From assembly GCA_958428235.1 (NCBI GenBank), contig CAUAFG010000012.1:16009-80008 (forward strand): 64,000 nucleotides of DNA. Reading direction: 5' to 3'. This DNA is from Faeciplasma sp900553675. Lineage in GTDB: Bacteria; Bacillota; Clostridia; Oscillospirales; Ruminococcaceae. Each line of letters starts with the position of its first letter. Position 1 is the first letter of the stretch. Shown here piece by piece: positions 33,718 through 42,196 of this stretch. The notes beneath the pieces were generated by a model, which made no database searches, was not told where the DNA came from, and was given only the letters and a program-made list of their open reading frames with translations. Position numbers and translations under genes: made by a program.

Positions 33718-36700
33718 ATGAAAAAGCTTTTATCAGCGGTGTTGATCGTCCTGCTGACGGTGACAATGGCACTCCCTGCCTTTGCAACCGAAAACGACGG
33801 TTTAAAGCTCGAGCTTGTCTCGGACAAGGAAAGCTACAGCTCGGAGGACGAAATAGTCTTATCCCTTTCCGCTCAGAACGACTCGGGGCTTGACATTAAG
33901 GACATAACCCTCAAGCACATCGCGCCGGAGGGGTATGAAGCCCCGCAGGATTCGGAACTGTCGGGATATTTAGCCTCCGGAAACCGAATGAGCCTAAAGG
34001 CTGTATACGGCGGTAAAGGCTCGGCAGCGGGCGGAAACATTTTAATGATAATCGGCATAGCTGCGGCGGTTGTTGCTGTCGCCGTGATTGCCGTTATTAT
34101 AGCAAAAGGCAAAAAAGGCAAAAATGCAGCGGCAATGACGGTCTGCATGGCGTTGCTCGGCTCGGTGGCAGCTTCTGCCGTGCCGATAAACGCCGCAGGC
34201 AATACTCAAACGCAGGAGCTGAGCTGCAATGTAAGCGTCGACGGAAAAGACGTAATATTCAAAGCGGAGGTAACATATATGAAGCCTTTGGACAATTCAG
34301 CCAAGGTAACCTTGGCAAACAGTACGGGAGCGGCGCCGGTATATATCGACCCGAAAAGCTCGGCTTACGACGGTTTATCCCTGATAGCCGAAGCGTATGC
34401 AGACGATATTGAGGCGCTCTGCGGGGTAAGACCCGAAATTGCGCAGACCGAGCCGACCTCGGGGACATACGTTATAGCGGGAGTAGTGGACGACGAATTA
34501 ATCGCTTCCATGAACCTAAACTGGAGCATTTCTCCCTCAAACGGCGACTTTAAGTCGGAGCAGTGGGAAAGGTATGAAATCAAGGTGGTTGAGGACGGCG
34601 GCAAGACCAAAATCGTCATAGCCGGAAGCGACAAGCGCGGTGCGATCTACGGTTTGTTCCACATCACTCAGGACATCTTCGGCGTAAGCCCGTGGATATG
34701 GTGGGCAGACATAAAGCCTGCGCACAAGGACGAGCTTGTATGCACGGCTGCGGAGCTTGAAACGGTCTCAAAGCGTCCGTCGGTAAACTTCCGCGGATTC
34801 TTTATGAACGACGAGAACCCCTGCTTAAACGGCTTTGCAGACAGTCACTTCGGCGGCTTGAACTATATGTTCTACGACGAGATATTCAAGCTGATTTTAA
34901 GACTTAAGGGCAACTATATGTGGCCGGCAATGTGGTCGAACAACTTCTCCAACGACGGTATGGAGGGCGTTAAGGGTGAATTTGCCGAGCTTGAAAAGCA
35001 GTATCACTACAAGCTGGGCGGACTTATGTATGTGGATCAGCCCGGCAACGAGGGCGCTTCAAACAACACTCCCAACACAAACATAAACGCCGAGCCGGAT
35101 AAGGTTTTAGGTAAAGGCGAGTACCCGATGACCCTTGCAAACGCAGTTTTAGCCGACAGATACGGAGTTGTTGTGGGAGCCTCACACCACGAGCCTATGG
35201 CAAGAAGCGGCGGCGAGTGGGGCGGTCTTCAGGGCTACTGGGGCGGCAAAACCACCTATACCGACCCCGAAATCAAGTCGGCAGATGGTCAGAAGGTATG
35301 GAACTATCTTTTAAACCCCAACAACTTAGAATCCTTCTGGTCAGACGCTATTTACCGCAACGGCAGCTTTGACAATCTGTTCACCATTGGCATGAGAGGT
35401 GAAAACGACTCTGCACTTATAGACGACACCGGAAGAACCCTCACCACCGAGGAAAATATAGATTTGCTTAAGGCGGTTTTAAGAACTCAGGACAAGATTC
35501 TTAAAAACCATGGTCTGGGCGATACGCCTTCGCTGATAGCCGTATATAAAGAGGTTGAAAACTGCTGGTACGGCGGTTCGAGAAACGATCCCAAGGCAGC
35601 TAAGGGCAAGGGACTCAGGGACGACCCCGAGGTCACCGAGCTTTTGGGTGCGGACACCAACCGCATAGTAATGCTATGCGAGGACAACAACGGCTACCTT
35701 CGCACCATGCCCGAGCTTGACGAAAAGGATAAATTCAACTGGGGACTTTACTATCACTTCGACTATGTCGGAAGCCCCAAGACCTCGATGTGGATAAACA
35801 CCATGCCGCTTCAGCGCACATGGGAGAATCTTACCACCGCCTATGAATACGGCGTTGACGACGCTTGGATTGTAAACGTCGGCGACCTGCGACCCATGGA
35901 GCTTCCTCTGAGCTACTTCATGGATTTAGCCTACAATTTTGAAAAGTACGGCACATCCAACCCCAACAACGTTTATGAATACACCGAAAAGTGGGTTAAA
36001 GAGCAGTTTGCATCCGAACCCGATATCACCGAAGAGGATATCAATACAATCACATCCCTGCTTTACGACTACACCTGGCTTAACGGCAACTGTAAGCCCG
36101 AAACCCTTAAAGAAGGCGGAGACACCTCCTACAGCATCCTGCACTATAACGACGCCGCTTCAAGGCTTGCGCTTATTGACAGCATAATCGAGCGGGCGGA
36201 CGGAATCCTTGATAAGCTCAGTGAGAGCAGTCCGGCTTACACTCCTTATTATCAGCTGGTATACTATCCGGCAGTTGCTTCTGCAAACGTTGTCAGAATT
36301 CAGATAATGTACGGTATCAACAACCTTTACGCTCAGAGAAGGTCTACCCTTGCAAACACCTATTACGACCTTGTAAATAAGTATCTTAAGTACGACGAGG
36401 AGCTTACCGAAAAGTACATGACCCTCGGCGAAGACCTGAACGGTCTTAACAAGTGGTACGGCATGATAATCACCTCACCCGACTACTGCAAGCAGTATAA
36501 AGACCCTGTTCTGGGCAACGTCACCGCCAAGGCGCACATGAATTATTCCAGCTGGAACGGTGAATCCGCGGTTAAAATCACTCCCCAGAAGGTGGAAGCC
36601 GAGCAGGGCGCGCAGATGATAGTGGACATCCCGACCGAAAAGCGCGCATACAAGGCAGGAACCGCCACTCTCCCCGATTTTGAGTCCACCCAGAAGCAGG

Positions 36701-37545
36701 CGGTGGTTGTAAACCTGACCAACGGCGGCAATGAAGCGGTTGATTACAGCATAACCAACAACGACGATTTCATCATCATCGAGGGCGAGACAAGCGGCTC
36801 TTACCTTGTTTCCAAGAGCTTTACCGTCAAGGTCGACTGGTCTAAGGTATCGAGCGACAAGAGCGGCAAGATAACCGTAACCGGCGGCGACAGAACGGTT
36901 GATATCGCGGTAAATGCCAAGGCTGTAGACACCTCCAAGGCGAAGCTTACAAAGACCCACTTTATGTCGGACGGCTTAATATCCATCAAGGCGGACGATT
37001 ACGCCGACAAGGGTGCTAAAAACGGCATAAGCTGGACTGTTCTTGAAGGCTACGGAAAGTCCAAGACCTCGGTCAAGATGCTTGAAACCCACACCAAGGC
37101 GTTCAAGGCGGGTGAGGGACCGTGGATAGAGTATAACTTCTATATCCCGCAGGACGGCGACTACAAGCTTACGGTCTACGCCGGTCAGGGCAACAATGTA
37201 TCCTTCGACGAAGGAACTCACCTCAACGCAGGAATACAGCTTGACGGCGGAGATATAAACGCGCTCAACATTCAGGGCGAGGGCTATGTTTCCGGCGTAA
37301 GCGGCGGATGGTATGCAGCCATCGAGCAGGGCGGAAGAAGATGCGAAACCGCTCTGACGCTGACCAAGGGCGAGCACACCTTAAGAATTTGGGGCATGGA
37401 TCAAAATCTGGTATTGCAGAAGTTTGTTATCATGCCGGCGGAGGAAAACTTAAAGCCTTCGCTTATCGGCCCCGAGCCGACCTATAATACCTCGATGGGA
37501 GAGGTCGAGCAGAAGCAGGCACTTGCGCTTATTGTAAATGATTAA
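33718..37545 (+). CDS. GH115 family xylan alpha-1,2-glucuronidase with N-terminal membrane segment
   Basis: 1275 residues. Signal peptide 1-23 (AFA before cleavage). Residues 27-100 form a small beta domain, then a strong membrane helix at 107-129 with a basic stop (KGKKGK), then a second hydrophobic stretch 137-156. From about 190 on it is GH115: VIAGVVDDELI, SDKRGAIYGLFHITQDIFG, SPWIWWADI, VNFRGFFMNDENPC, KGNYMWPAMWSNNF, VVGASHHEPMARSGGEWG, MRGENDSAL and VMLCEDNNGY. The last 300 residues are the usual beta-sandwich tail of this family. It should release (4-O-methyl-)glucuronic acid from glucuronoxylan outside the membrane. The membrane helix between two N-terminal domains is unusual. Confidence 0.87.
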   Translation: MKKLLSAVLIVLLTVTMALPAFATENDGLKLELVSDKESYSSEDEIVLSLSAQNDSGLDIKDITLKHIAPEGYEAPQDSELSGYLASGNRMSLKAVYGGKGSAAGGNILMIIGIAAAVVAVAVIAVIIAKGKKGKNAAAMTVCMALLGSVAASAVPINAAGNTQTQELSCNVSVDGKDVIFKAEVTYMKPLDNSAKVTLANSTGAAPVYIDPKSSAYDGLSLIAEAYADDIEALCGVRPEIAQTEPTSGTYVIAGVVDDELIASMNLNWSISPSNGDFKSEQWERYEIKVVEDGGKTKIVIAGSDKRGAIYGLFHITQDIFGVSPWIWWADIKPAHKDELVCTAAELETVSKRPSVNFRGFFMNDENPCLNGFADSHFGGLNYMFYDEIFKLILRLKGNYMWPAMWSNNFSNDGMEGVKGEFAELEKQYHYKLGGLMYVDQPGNEGASNNTPNTNINAEPDKVLGKGEYPMTLANAVLADRYGVVVGASHHEPMARSGGEWGGLQGYWGGKTTYTDPEIKSADGQKVWNYLLNPNNLESFWSDAIYRNGSFDNLFTIGMRGENDSALIDDTGRTLTTEENIDLLKAVLRTQDKILKNHGLGDTPSLIAVYKEVENCWYGGSRNDPKAAKGKGLRDDPEVTELLGADTNRIVMLCEDNNGYLRTMPELDEKDKFNWGLYYHFDYVGSPKTSMWINTMPLQRTWENLTTAYEYGVDDAWIVNVGDLRPMELPLSYFMDLAYNFEKYGTSNPNNVYEYTEKWVKEQFASEPDITEEDINTITSLLYDYTWLNGNCKPETLKEGGDTSYSILHYNDAASRLALIDSIIERADGILDKLSESSPAYTPYYQLVYYPAVASANVVRIQIMYGINNLYAQRRSTLANTYYDLVNKYLKYDEELTEKYMTLGEDLNGLNKWYGMIITSPDYCKQYKDPVLGNVTAKAHMNYSSWNGESAVKITPQKVEAEQGAQMIVDIPTEKRAYKAGTATLPDFESTQKQAVVVNLTNGGNEAVDYSITNNDDFIIIEGETSGSYLVSKSFTVKVDWSKVSSDKSGKITVTGGDRTVDIAVNAKAVDTSKAKLTKTHFMSDGLISIKADDYADKGAKNGISWTVLEGYGKSKTSVKMLETHTKAFKAGEGPWIEYNFYIPQDGDYKLTVYAGQGNNVSFDEGTHLNAGIQLDGGDINALNIQGEGYVSGVSGGWYAAIEQGGRRCETALTLTKGEHTLRIWGMDQNLVLQKFVIMPAEENLKPSLIGPEPTYNTSMGEVEQKQALALIVND

Positions 37546-37552
37546 TTGAAAT

Positions 37553-37589
37553 ATCAGGAAGGCAAATTTGCCTTCCTGATTGACTTTTT
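37553..37589 (+). terminator. Terminator after GH115
   Basis: A perfect 14-base inverted repeat fills 37553-37580 (ATCAGGAAGGCAAA and its complement), followed by TGACTTTTTC. Confidence 0.8.
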
Positions 37590-37653
37590 CGCACAAAGCC
37601 GCTATAATATGACTGTTTGATTACTGACATTAATGAAAGGACTTGCAGCATAT

Positions 37654-38454
37654 ATGCGAAAAATAGTAGACTGCCACTGCCATGTTTATCCCGATAAAAT
37701 CGCCGCAAAGGCTTCGGAAAGCATAGGCAGATTCTATTCCGCCCCCATGCGCTACGACGGCAGGGTGGAAACGGTTAAGGAGCTTATAAAAAAATCGGGA
37801 CTTACAAAATGCATAATCTTTTCGGTGGCGACAAAGCCCTCGCAGACCCGCTCTATAAACGAATTTATTGCGGGAACGGTTGCCGCAGATCCAGACATTT
37901 TCACGGGCTTGGGAACGGTTCACCCCGACAGCGAGGACATCAGGGGGGATATCGATCATCTTGTGTCGCTGGGACTTAAGGGCGTAAAGCTCCACGCCGA
38001 TATCCAGCAGTTCAAGACGGACGATTACCGCTGCCTTAAGATATACGACATCTGCGAGAAAAAGGGGCTGCCCGTGCTTATGCACTGCGGCGACAATCGG
38101 TTCGACTTTTCAAACCCCAACCGCATAAAGCCGATTTTGGATATCTATAAGAATCTTACAGTTATCGGCGCACATCTGGGCGGCTATACCGTTTGGGAGG
38201 ACGCACGGCGTGAGCTGAGCGGCTATGATAATTTCTATGTCGACTGCTCTTCAAGCCTGTTTGCATTTTCACCCGAAGAGGGCAAGGCGCTTATCGAGGC
38301 TTACGGCGCGGATAAGGTGCTTTTCGGCACCGATTTTCCCATGTGGGACCCGTCGGACGAGCTTGAGCGGCTGTATGCGTTGGGACTTGGTGAGGACGAG
38401 CTTGACAATATCCTATACAAAAACGCCAACCGGATTTTTGATTTGGGACTATAG
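37654..38454 (+). CDS. Amidohydrolase family protein (TIM-barrel metal-dependent hydrolase)
   Basis: About 266 residues. Metal ligands of the amidohydrolase-2/ACMSD group are visible: VDCHCHVYPDKIAAKA near the N-terminus (HxH), GVKLHADIQQF, LMHCGDNRF, VIGAHLGGY, and GTDFPMWDP near the C-terminus (Asp). It probably performs hydrolysis or decarboxylation of a small carboxylic acid. ATG at 37654 is preferred (AAAGG upstream); an ATG at 37633 is also in frame. It stands alone between a terminator and the T-box region. Confidence 0.84.
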   Translation: MRKIVDCHCHVYPDKIAAKASESIGRFYSAPMRYDGRVETVKELIKKSGLTKCIIFSVATKPSQTRSINEFIAGTVAADPDIFTGLGTVHPDSEDIRGDIDHLVSLGLKGVKLHADIQQFKTDDYRCLKIYDICEKKGLPVLMHCGDNRFDFSNPNRIKPILDIYKNLTVIGAHLGGYTVWEDARRELSGYDNFYVDCSSSLFAFSPEEGKALIEAYGADKVLFGTDFPMWDPSDELERLYALGLGEDELDNILYKNANRIFDLGL

Positions 38455-38510
38455 TCAATATCAACAGGAATACGGCAAGAACTGCGGTAAAATTTATCTG
38501 AAATATCATG

Positions 38511-38539
38511 TTGACTTCGCAGATTTAAAGTGATATAAT
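38511..38539 (+). promoter_or_regulatory. Promoter of the T-box leader
   Basis: TTGACT (38511-38516), 17-base spacer, TATAAT (38534-38539). Transcription should begin near 38546, just ahead of stem I of the T-box. Confidence 0.8.
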
Positions 38540-38546
38540 CTATTCA

Positions 38547-38853
38547 ACAAATGCGATGACGAAGACGGAAATTCCAATTGACATCTTTCAGCGAGCCGGG
38601 CATGGTGGAAGCCGGCAGATATCGGGATGCTCCCATCACTTCCGAGCAGAAGGTCCGATAGCTTTATTATAAAGATAAAAGCGGGTAGGCGCCTTACGTG
38701 ATGCTGCGTTAATGTAAAGGGCTTGTCAGAGCCTGAAAGCGGCTGAATATGTGCTGTCCATTATGGGATGGTGTCGGTTCGGCAATTTGAGTGGTACCGC
38801 GGGTTGAAGTAATTTCGCTCGTCTCAAAGAAATTTGAGGCGGGCTTTTTTGTC
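38547..38853 (+). promoter_or_regulatory. T-box riboswitch, specifier AUC (isoleucine)
   Basis: A full-length T-box leader. Stem I has the GA/K-turn base (GATGACGAAGACGGAA, 38552 on), the distal AGCGAG...GGTGGAAG loop pair (38590-38611) and the 3' side CTTCCGAGC (38639-38647). The specifier triplet, found by alignment with the glyQS leader (GGC-A-TTCTTGAGC there, ATC-A-CTTCCGAGC here), is ATC at 38635-38637, read by tRNA(Ile). The T-box bulge GTGGTACCGCGG (38791-38802) has TGGT, which pairs with an A73-CCA end, as tRNA(Ile) has. A terminator hairpin with TTTTTT ends near 38850. Uncharged tRNA(Ile) should allow readthrough into the synthetase gene. Confidence 0.88.
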
Positions 38854-38881
38854 GCCTCACAAGCTGAAAGGAGAAAATATA

Positions 38882-41152
38882 ATGACCGAAAATTCACAGA
38901 CAAGACTGCTTGATATCGCCGCGCGTATAAAGGAAATGCGCGAGATAATGGGCTGGAGCACCAAGGAAATGGCTGACAAAACCGAAGTCAGCGAAGCGGA
39001 ATACATAACCTACGAGGCGGCAGAAGCCGACCTTCCGTTTACCTTTATCCACAAGTGCGCACTGGCTTTTGATATCGACCTTACAGACCTTTTGGAGGGC
39101 AACAACGCCGCCCGCCTTTCATCCTACACGGTTACAAGAAAGGGAATGGGTCAGAAAACAGCCAAGGAGCAGGGTATAGATATTTCCAACCTGGCGCCCA
39201 TGTTCCGCAACAAAATCGCCGAGCCTTACTGGGTTAAATACGAATACTCCGCAGCTCAGCAGAATCAGCCTATTCATCTTACCAACCACAGCGGACAGGA
39301 ATTCGACCTTGTCATCAAGGGAAGCTTAAAGGTTCAGGTAGGTCCTCATATAGAGATTCTGCACGAGGGCGACAGCATCTATTACAACTCCTCAACCCCT
39401 CACGGTATGATAGCCGTTGACGGCGCCGACTGCACCTTTTTGGCAGTTGTTCTTCCCGGAGAGGACGTTAAGGAGGAAACCGTCCGCCGGAACGTTATTC
39501 AGGCGGGCAAGTCTGAAAAGCTTATCTGCGAGCAGAAGTTTGTTGACTGCATTGAGGACGAGTACGGCAGATTAAAGGATATCAAGTTCAAGAACCTTGA
39601 AACCTTCAACTTCGGCTTTGATATCGTGGATGAAATTGCGAATAGATACCCCGACAAGCTTGCAATGCTCCATGTCGACAAGCACCATGTTGAAAGAAGC
39701 TTTACCTTTAAGGACATTAAGCGCGCTTCCAACCAGACCGCAAACTATTTCCGCTCGCTGGGAATAAAGAAGGGCGACAGGGTAATGCTTGTTCTTAAGA
39801 GGCATTATCAGTTCTGGTACTGCATGGTTGCGCTTCACAAGCTGGGAGCTATTGCAATTCCCGCGACCAATCAGCTTAAAGAACACGATTTCAGCTATCG
39901 CTACAACGCTGCGGGAGTGTCGGCAATCGTCTGCACTGCCGACGGCGACACTGCGGATATCGCAATGCGTGCCGCAAAGGACTGTCCCAGCGTTAAGACC
40001 TTTATAATGGTAAACGGCGTGCGCGAGGGCTGGCACGACTTTAACAACGAATACTGCCTGTTCACCGGCAGATTCGACCGCCCCGAGGACTGCTCCTGCG
40101 GGGACGATACTGCGCTGATGTTCTTCACCTCCGGCACGACAGGCAACCCCAAGATGGCAGCCCACAAGCACACCTACGGTTTGGGTCACTTTGTAACCGC
40201 GAAGTATTGGCACTGCTGCCAAAGGGATGGACTTCACCTTACCATCTCGGACACCGGCTGGGGCAAATCGCTTTGGGGCAAGCTTTACGGTCAGTGGATG
40301 TGCGAGGGCGCGGTGTTTGTCTACGACTTTGACAAGTTCGACGCCAACGACATCCTGCCGATGTTTGCTAAATACCAGATAACTACCTTCTGCGCTCCCC
40401 CGACAATGCTGCGAATGATGATAAAGGAGGATCTTTCAAGGTTCGACCTTTCATCAATCAGGCATATGACCACCGCCGGAGAAGCGCTTAACCCCGAGGT
40501 TTCAAAGAAATTCAAGGAATACACCGGTCTTGAGATAATGGAGGGCTTCGGTCAGACCGAGACTACACTTATTATAGGCAACCTGTTCGGAACGGTGCCT
40601 AAGCTTGGCTCTATGGGCAAGCCCAGCCCGCAGTTCGATGTTGATATCGTCGATCCGGACGGCAACCCATGCGCAGCCGGCGAGGTCGGAGAAATCGTTA
40701 TCAGAACCGACAAGGGCTCGCCCTGCGGATTATACAAGGGCTATTATCAGGACCCCGAAAAGACCGAGGACGTTTGGCACGACGGTATGTATCACACCTG
40801 CGACACCGCATGGCGTGATGAAGACGGCTACTTCTTCTATGTTTCCAGAATCGACGACGTTATCAAGTCTTCGGGCTACCGCATAGGTCCGTTTGAGATT
40901 GAAAGCGTGCTGATGGAGCTGCCCTACGTTTTAGAGTGCGGAGTTTCGGGCGCACCCGACGAGATAAGAGGTCAAGTTGTCAAGGCAAGCATAGTTCTTA
41001 CAAGGGGAACAGTCCCCTCCGACGAGCTTAAAAAGGAGATTCAGCAGTATGTAAAGAGCCACACCGCTCCTTATAAGTACCCCAGAATCATCGAGTTCAA
41101 GGATGAGCTTCCAAAGACGATAAGCGGCAAAATCCAGCGCAATAAGCTCTGA
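38882..41152 (+). CDS. HTH-cupin-acyl-CoA synthetase fusion (AMP-forming)
   Basis: 756 residues in three parts: XRE-type HTH (about 10-65: IKEMREIMGWSTKEMADKTE), a cupin (about 110-190: HSGQEFDLVIKGSLKVQVG, EGDSIYYNSSTPHGM) and an AMP-forming ligase (about 220-756). The ligase has FFTSGTTGNPKMAAHKH (A3), GFGQTET (A5), TCDTAWRDEDGY (A7), SRIDDVIKSSGYRIG (A8) and the acylation Lys in LPKTISGKIQRNKL (A10). It activates a carboxylic acid to its CoA ester with ATP. Control by an isoleucine T-box and the downstream oxidoreductase suggest a branched short-chain acid such as 2-methylbutyrate. GAAAGGAG precedes the ATG. Confidence 0.86.
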   Translation: MTENSQTRLLDIAARIKEMREIMGWSTKEMADKTEVSEAEYITYEAAEADLPFTFIHKCALAFDIDLTDLLEGNNAARLSSYTVTRKGMGQKTAKEQGIDISNLAPMFRNKIAEPYWVKYEYSAAQQNQPIHLTNHSGQEFDLVIKGSLKVQVGPHIEILHEGDSIYYNSSTPHGMIAVDGADCTFLAVVLPGEDVKEETVRRNVIQAGKSEKLICEQKFVDCIEDEYGRLKDIKFKNLETFNFGFDIVDEIANRYPDKLAMLHVDKHHVERSFTFKDIKRASNQTANYFRSLGIKKGDRVMLVLKRHYQFWYCMVALHKLGAIAIPATNQLKEHDFSYRYNAAGVSAIVCTADGDTADIAMRAAKDCPSVKTFIMVNGVREGWHDFNNEYCLFTGRFDRPEDCSCGDDTALMFFTSGTTGNPKMAAHKHTYGLGHFVTAKYWHCCQRDGLHLTISDTGWGKSLWGKLYGQWMCEGAVFVYDFDKFDANDILPMFAKYQITTFCAPPTMLRMMIKEDLSRFDLSSIRHMTTAGEALNPEVSKKFKEYTGLEIMEGFGQTETTLIIGNLFGTVPKLGSMGKPSPQFDVDIVDPDGNPCAAGEVGEIVIRTDKGSPCGLYKGYYQDPEKTEDVWHDGMYHTCDTAWRDEDGYFFYVSRIDDVIKSSGYRIGPFEIESVLMELPYVLECGVSGAPDEIRGQVVKASIVLTRGTVPSDELKKEIQQYVKSHTAPYKYPRIIEFKDELPKTISGKIQRNKL

Positions 41153-41169
41153 TTTTGGGGATTATCCCG

Positions 41170-41209
41170 CAAAATCGCGGTATTTTGGCTTTTAAGTGCC
41201 GCGATTTTG
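41170..41209 (+). terminator. Hairpin after the acyl-CoA synthetase
   Basis: CAAAATCGCGG (41170-41180) pairs with CCGCGATTTTG (41199-41209). No strong T run follows, so it may attenuate or protect the 3' end rather than fully terminate. Confidence 0.5.
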
Positions 41210-41222
41210 TGTAGTTATACAG

Positions 41223-41251
41223 TTGATTTTATCGCATAAAAGAGTTAAAAT
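41223..41251 (+). promoter_or_regulatory. Promoter of the ATPase-oxidoreductase genes
   Basis: TTGATT (41223-41228), 17-base spacer, TAAAAT (41246-41251). It would let the downstream genes be expressed independently of the T-box. Confidence 0.6.
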
Positions 41252-41292
41252 AGATGTATGTTAAAGCGCGGAAACGAAAAGGAGGCGGCGAT

Positions 41293-41958
41293 GTGATAAG
41301 AACCAAGCGTGTCACCCTGTTTGCCGGTCATTACGGCAGCGGAAAGACCAATATCGCGGTGAATTATGCGGAGTATCTGCACAAGTCCGGCTTTGAAGTA
41401 GTTATCGCCGACCTTGATATTGTAAACCCCTATTTTCGCACCAAGGACAGCGCAGAGCGGCTTGAAAACTCGGGAATAAGAATCATCTCTCCCGAATACG
41501 CCAATTCAAACGTTGACCTTCCCGCCCTGCCGAGCGAGCTTTACGGAGTTGTGGAAAACCGCTCCGCCCACGCCGTTTTAGACATCGGCGGCGACGACAG
41601 GGGAGCATATGCGTTGGGAAGATTTACGCCGTATATCTTAGAAGAAAACGACTACGAGATGATATTCGTTGCAAACTTCTGCCGTCCGCTTACACAAACC
41701 CCCGAAGAAGCCTTAGAGGTCATGCGCGAGATTGAAGCTGCCGGTGGAATAGGGTTTACGGCAATCGTCAACAACACGAATTTAGGAAGAGAAACCACCC
41801 CAAAGGTTGTTTACAGCAGCGCTTCAAAGGCGCAGCGGCTTTCCGAGATTTCGGGGCTTCCGGTGTTGTTCACATCTGTGGAGGATAAAATCGCGGCGGA
41901 GTTTGATATGAATGATGTCTTCCCGCTGAAGCTACAGAAAAGGTATTATGATATTTAA
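41293..41958 (+). CDS. P-loop ATPase of the MinD/ParA-CobQ type
   Basis: About 221 residues. Walker A is GHYGSGKTNIAVNYAEYL, followed by VVIADLDIVNPYFRTKD (deviant MinD-like Walker A' Asp region), HAVLDIGGDDRGAYAL and the adenine loop ATIVNNTN-type TAIVNNTNLG. GTG at 41293 is chosen (AAAAGGAGG ends seven bases before); an ATG at 41254 has no site. It ends 17 bases before the ferredoxin gene and is clearly part of the oxidoreductase operon. It may act in assembly or activation of the iron-sulfur enzyme, or in regulation; the sequence does not decide. Confidence 0.75.
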   Translation: MIRTKRVTLFAGHYGSGKTNIAVNYAEYLHKSGFEVVIADLDIVNPYFRTKDSAERLENSGIRIISPEYANSNVDLPALPSELYGVVENRSAHAVLDIGGDDRGAYALGRFTPYILEENDYEMIFVANFCRPLTQTPEEALEVMREIEAAGGIGFTAIVNNTNLGRETTPKVVYSSASKAQRLSEISGLPVLFTSVEDKIAAEFDMNDVFPLKLQKRYYDI

Positions 41959-41975
41959 ATAAAGGAGATAATCTA

Positions 41976-42182
41976 ATGGCAAAGGTAACTTTTAAAGAGG
42001 ATATCTGCAAGGGCTGCGGCTTATGCGTTGACGCCTGCCCTAAAAAGCTTCTGATTATCGCAAAGGATAAGATCAATAAAAAGGGTCATTCTCCGGCGGC
42101 GATAACCGATATGTCCAAATGTATAGGATGCGCATTCTGCGCGACCATGTGTCCCGACTGCGTTATAACCGTTGAAAAGTAA
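41976..42182 (+). CDS. 2-oxoacid:ferredoxin oxidoreductase, ferredoxin-like delta subunit
   Basis: 68 residues with two [4Fe-4S] motifs, CKGCGLCVDACP and CIGCAFCATMCP. This is the small electron-transfer subunit that passes electrons between the catalytic TPP site and external ferredoxin. AAAGGAG precedes the ATG. It is the first of four subunit genes with spacings of 1-14 bases. Confidence 0.92.
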   Translation: MAKVTFKEDICKGCGLCVDACPKKLLIIAKDKINKKGHSPAAITDMSKCIGCAFCATMCPDCVITVEK

Positions 42183-42196
42183 AGGAGCTTTAAGTT

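Noticed and set aside
36475..37377. Long antisense frames within the GH115 gene
   Set aside because: Mirror frames of a strongly biased coding sequence, without ribosome sites or recognisable domains.
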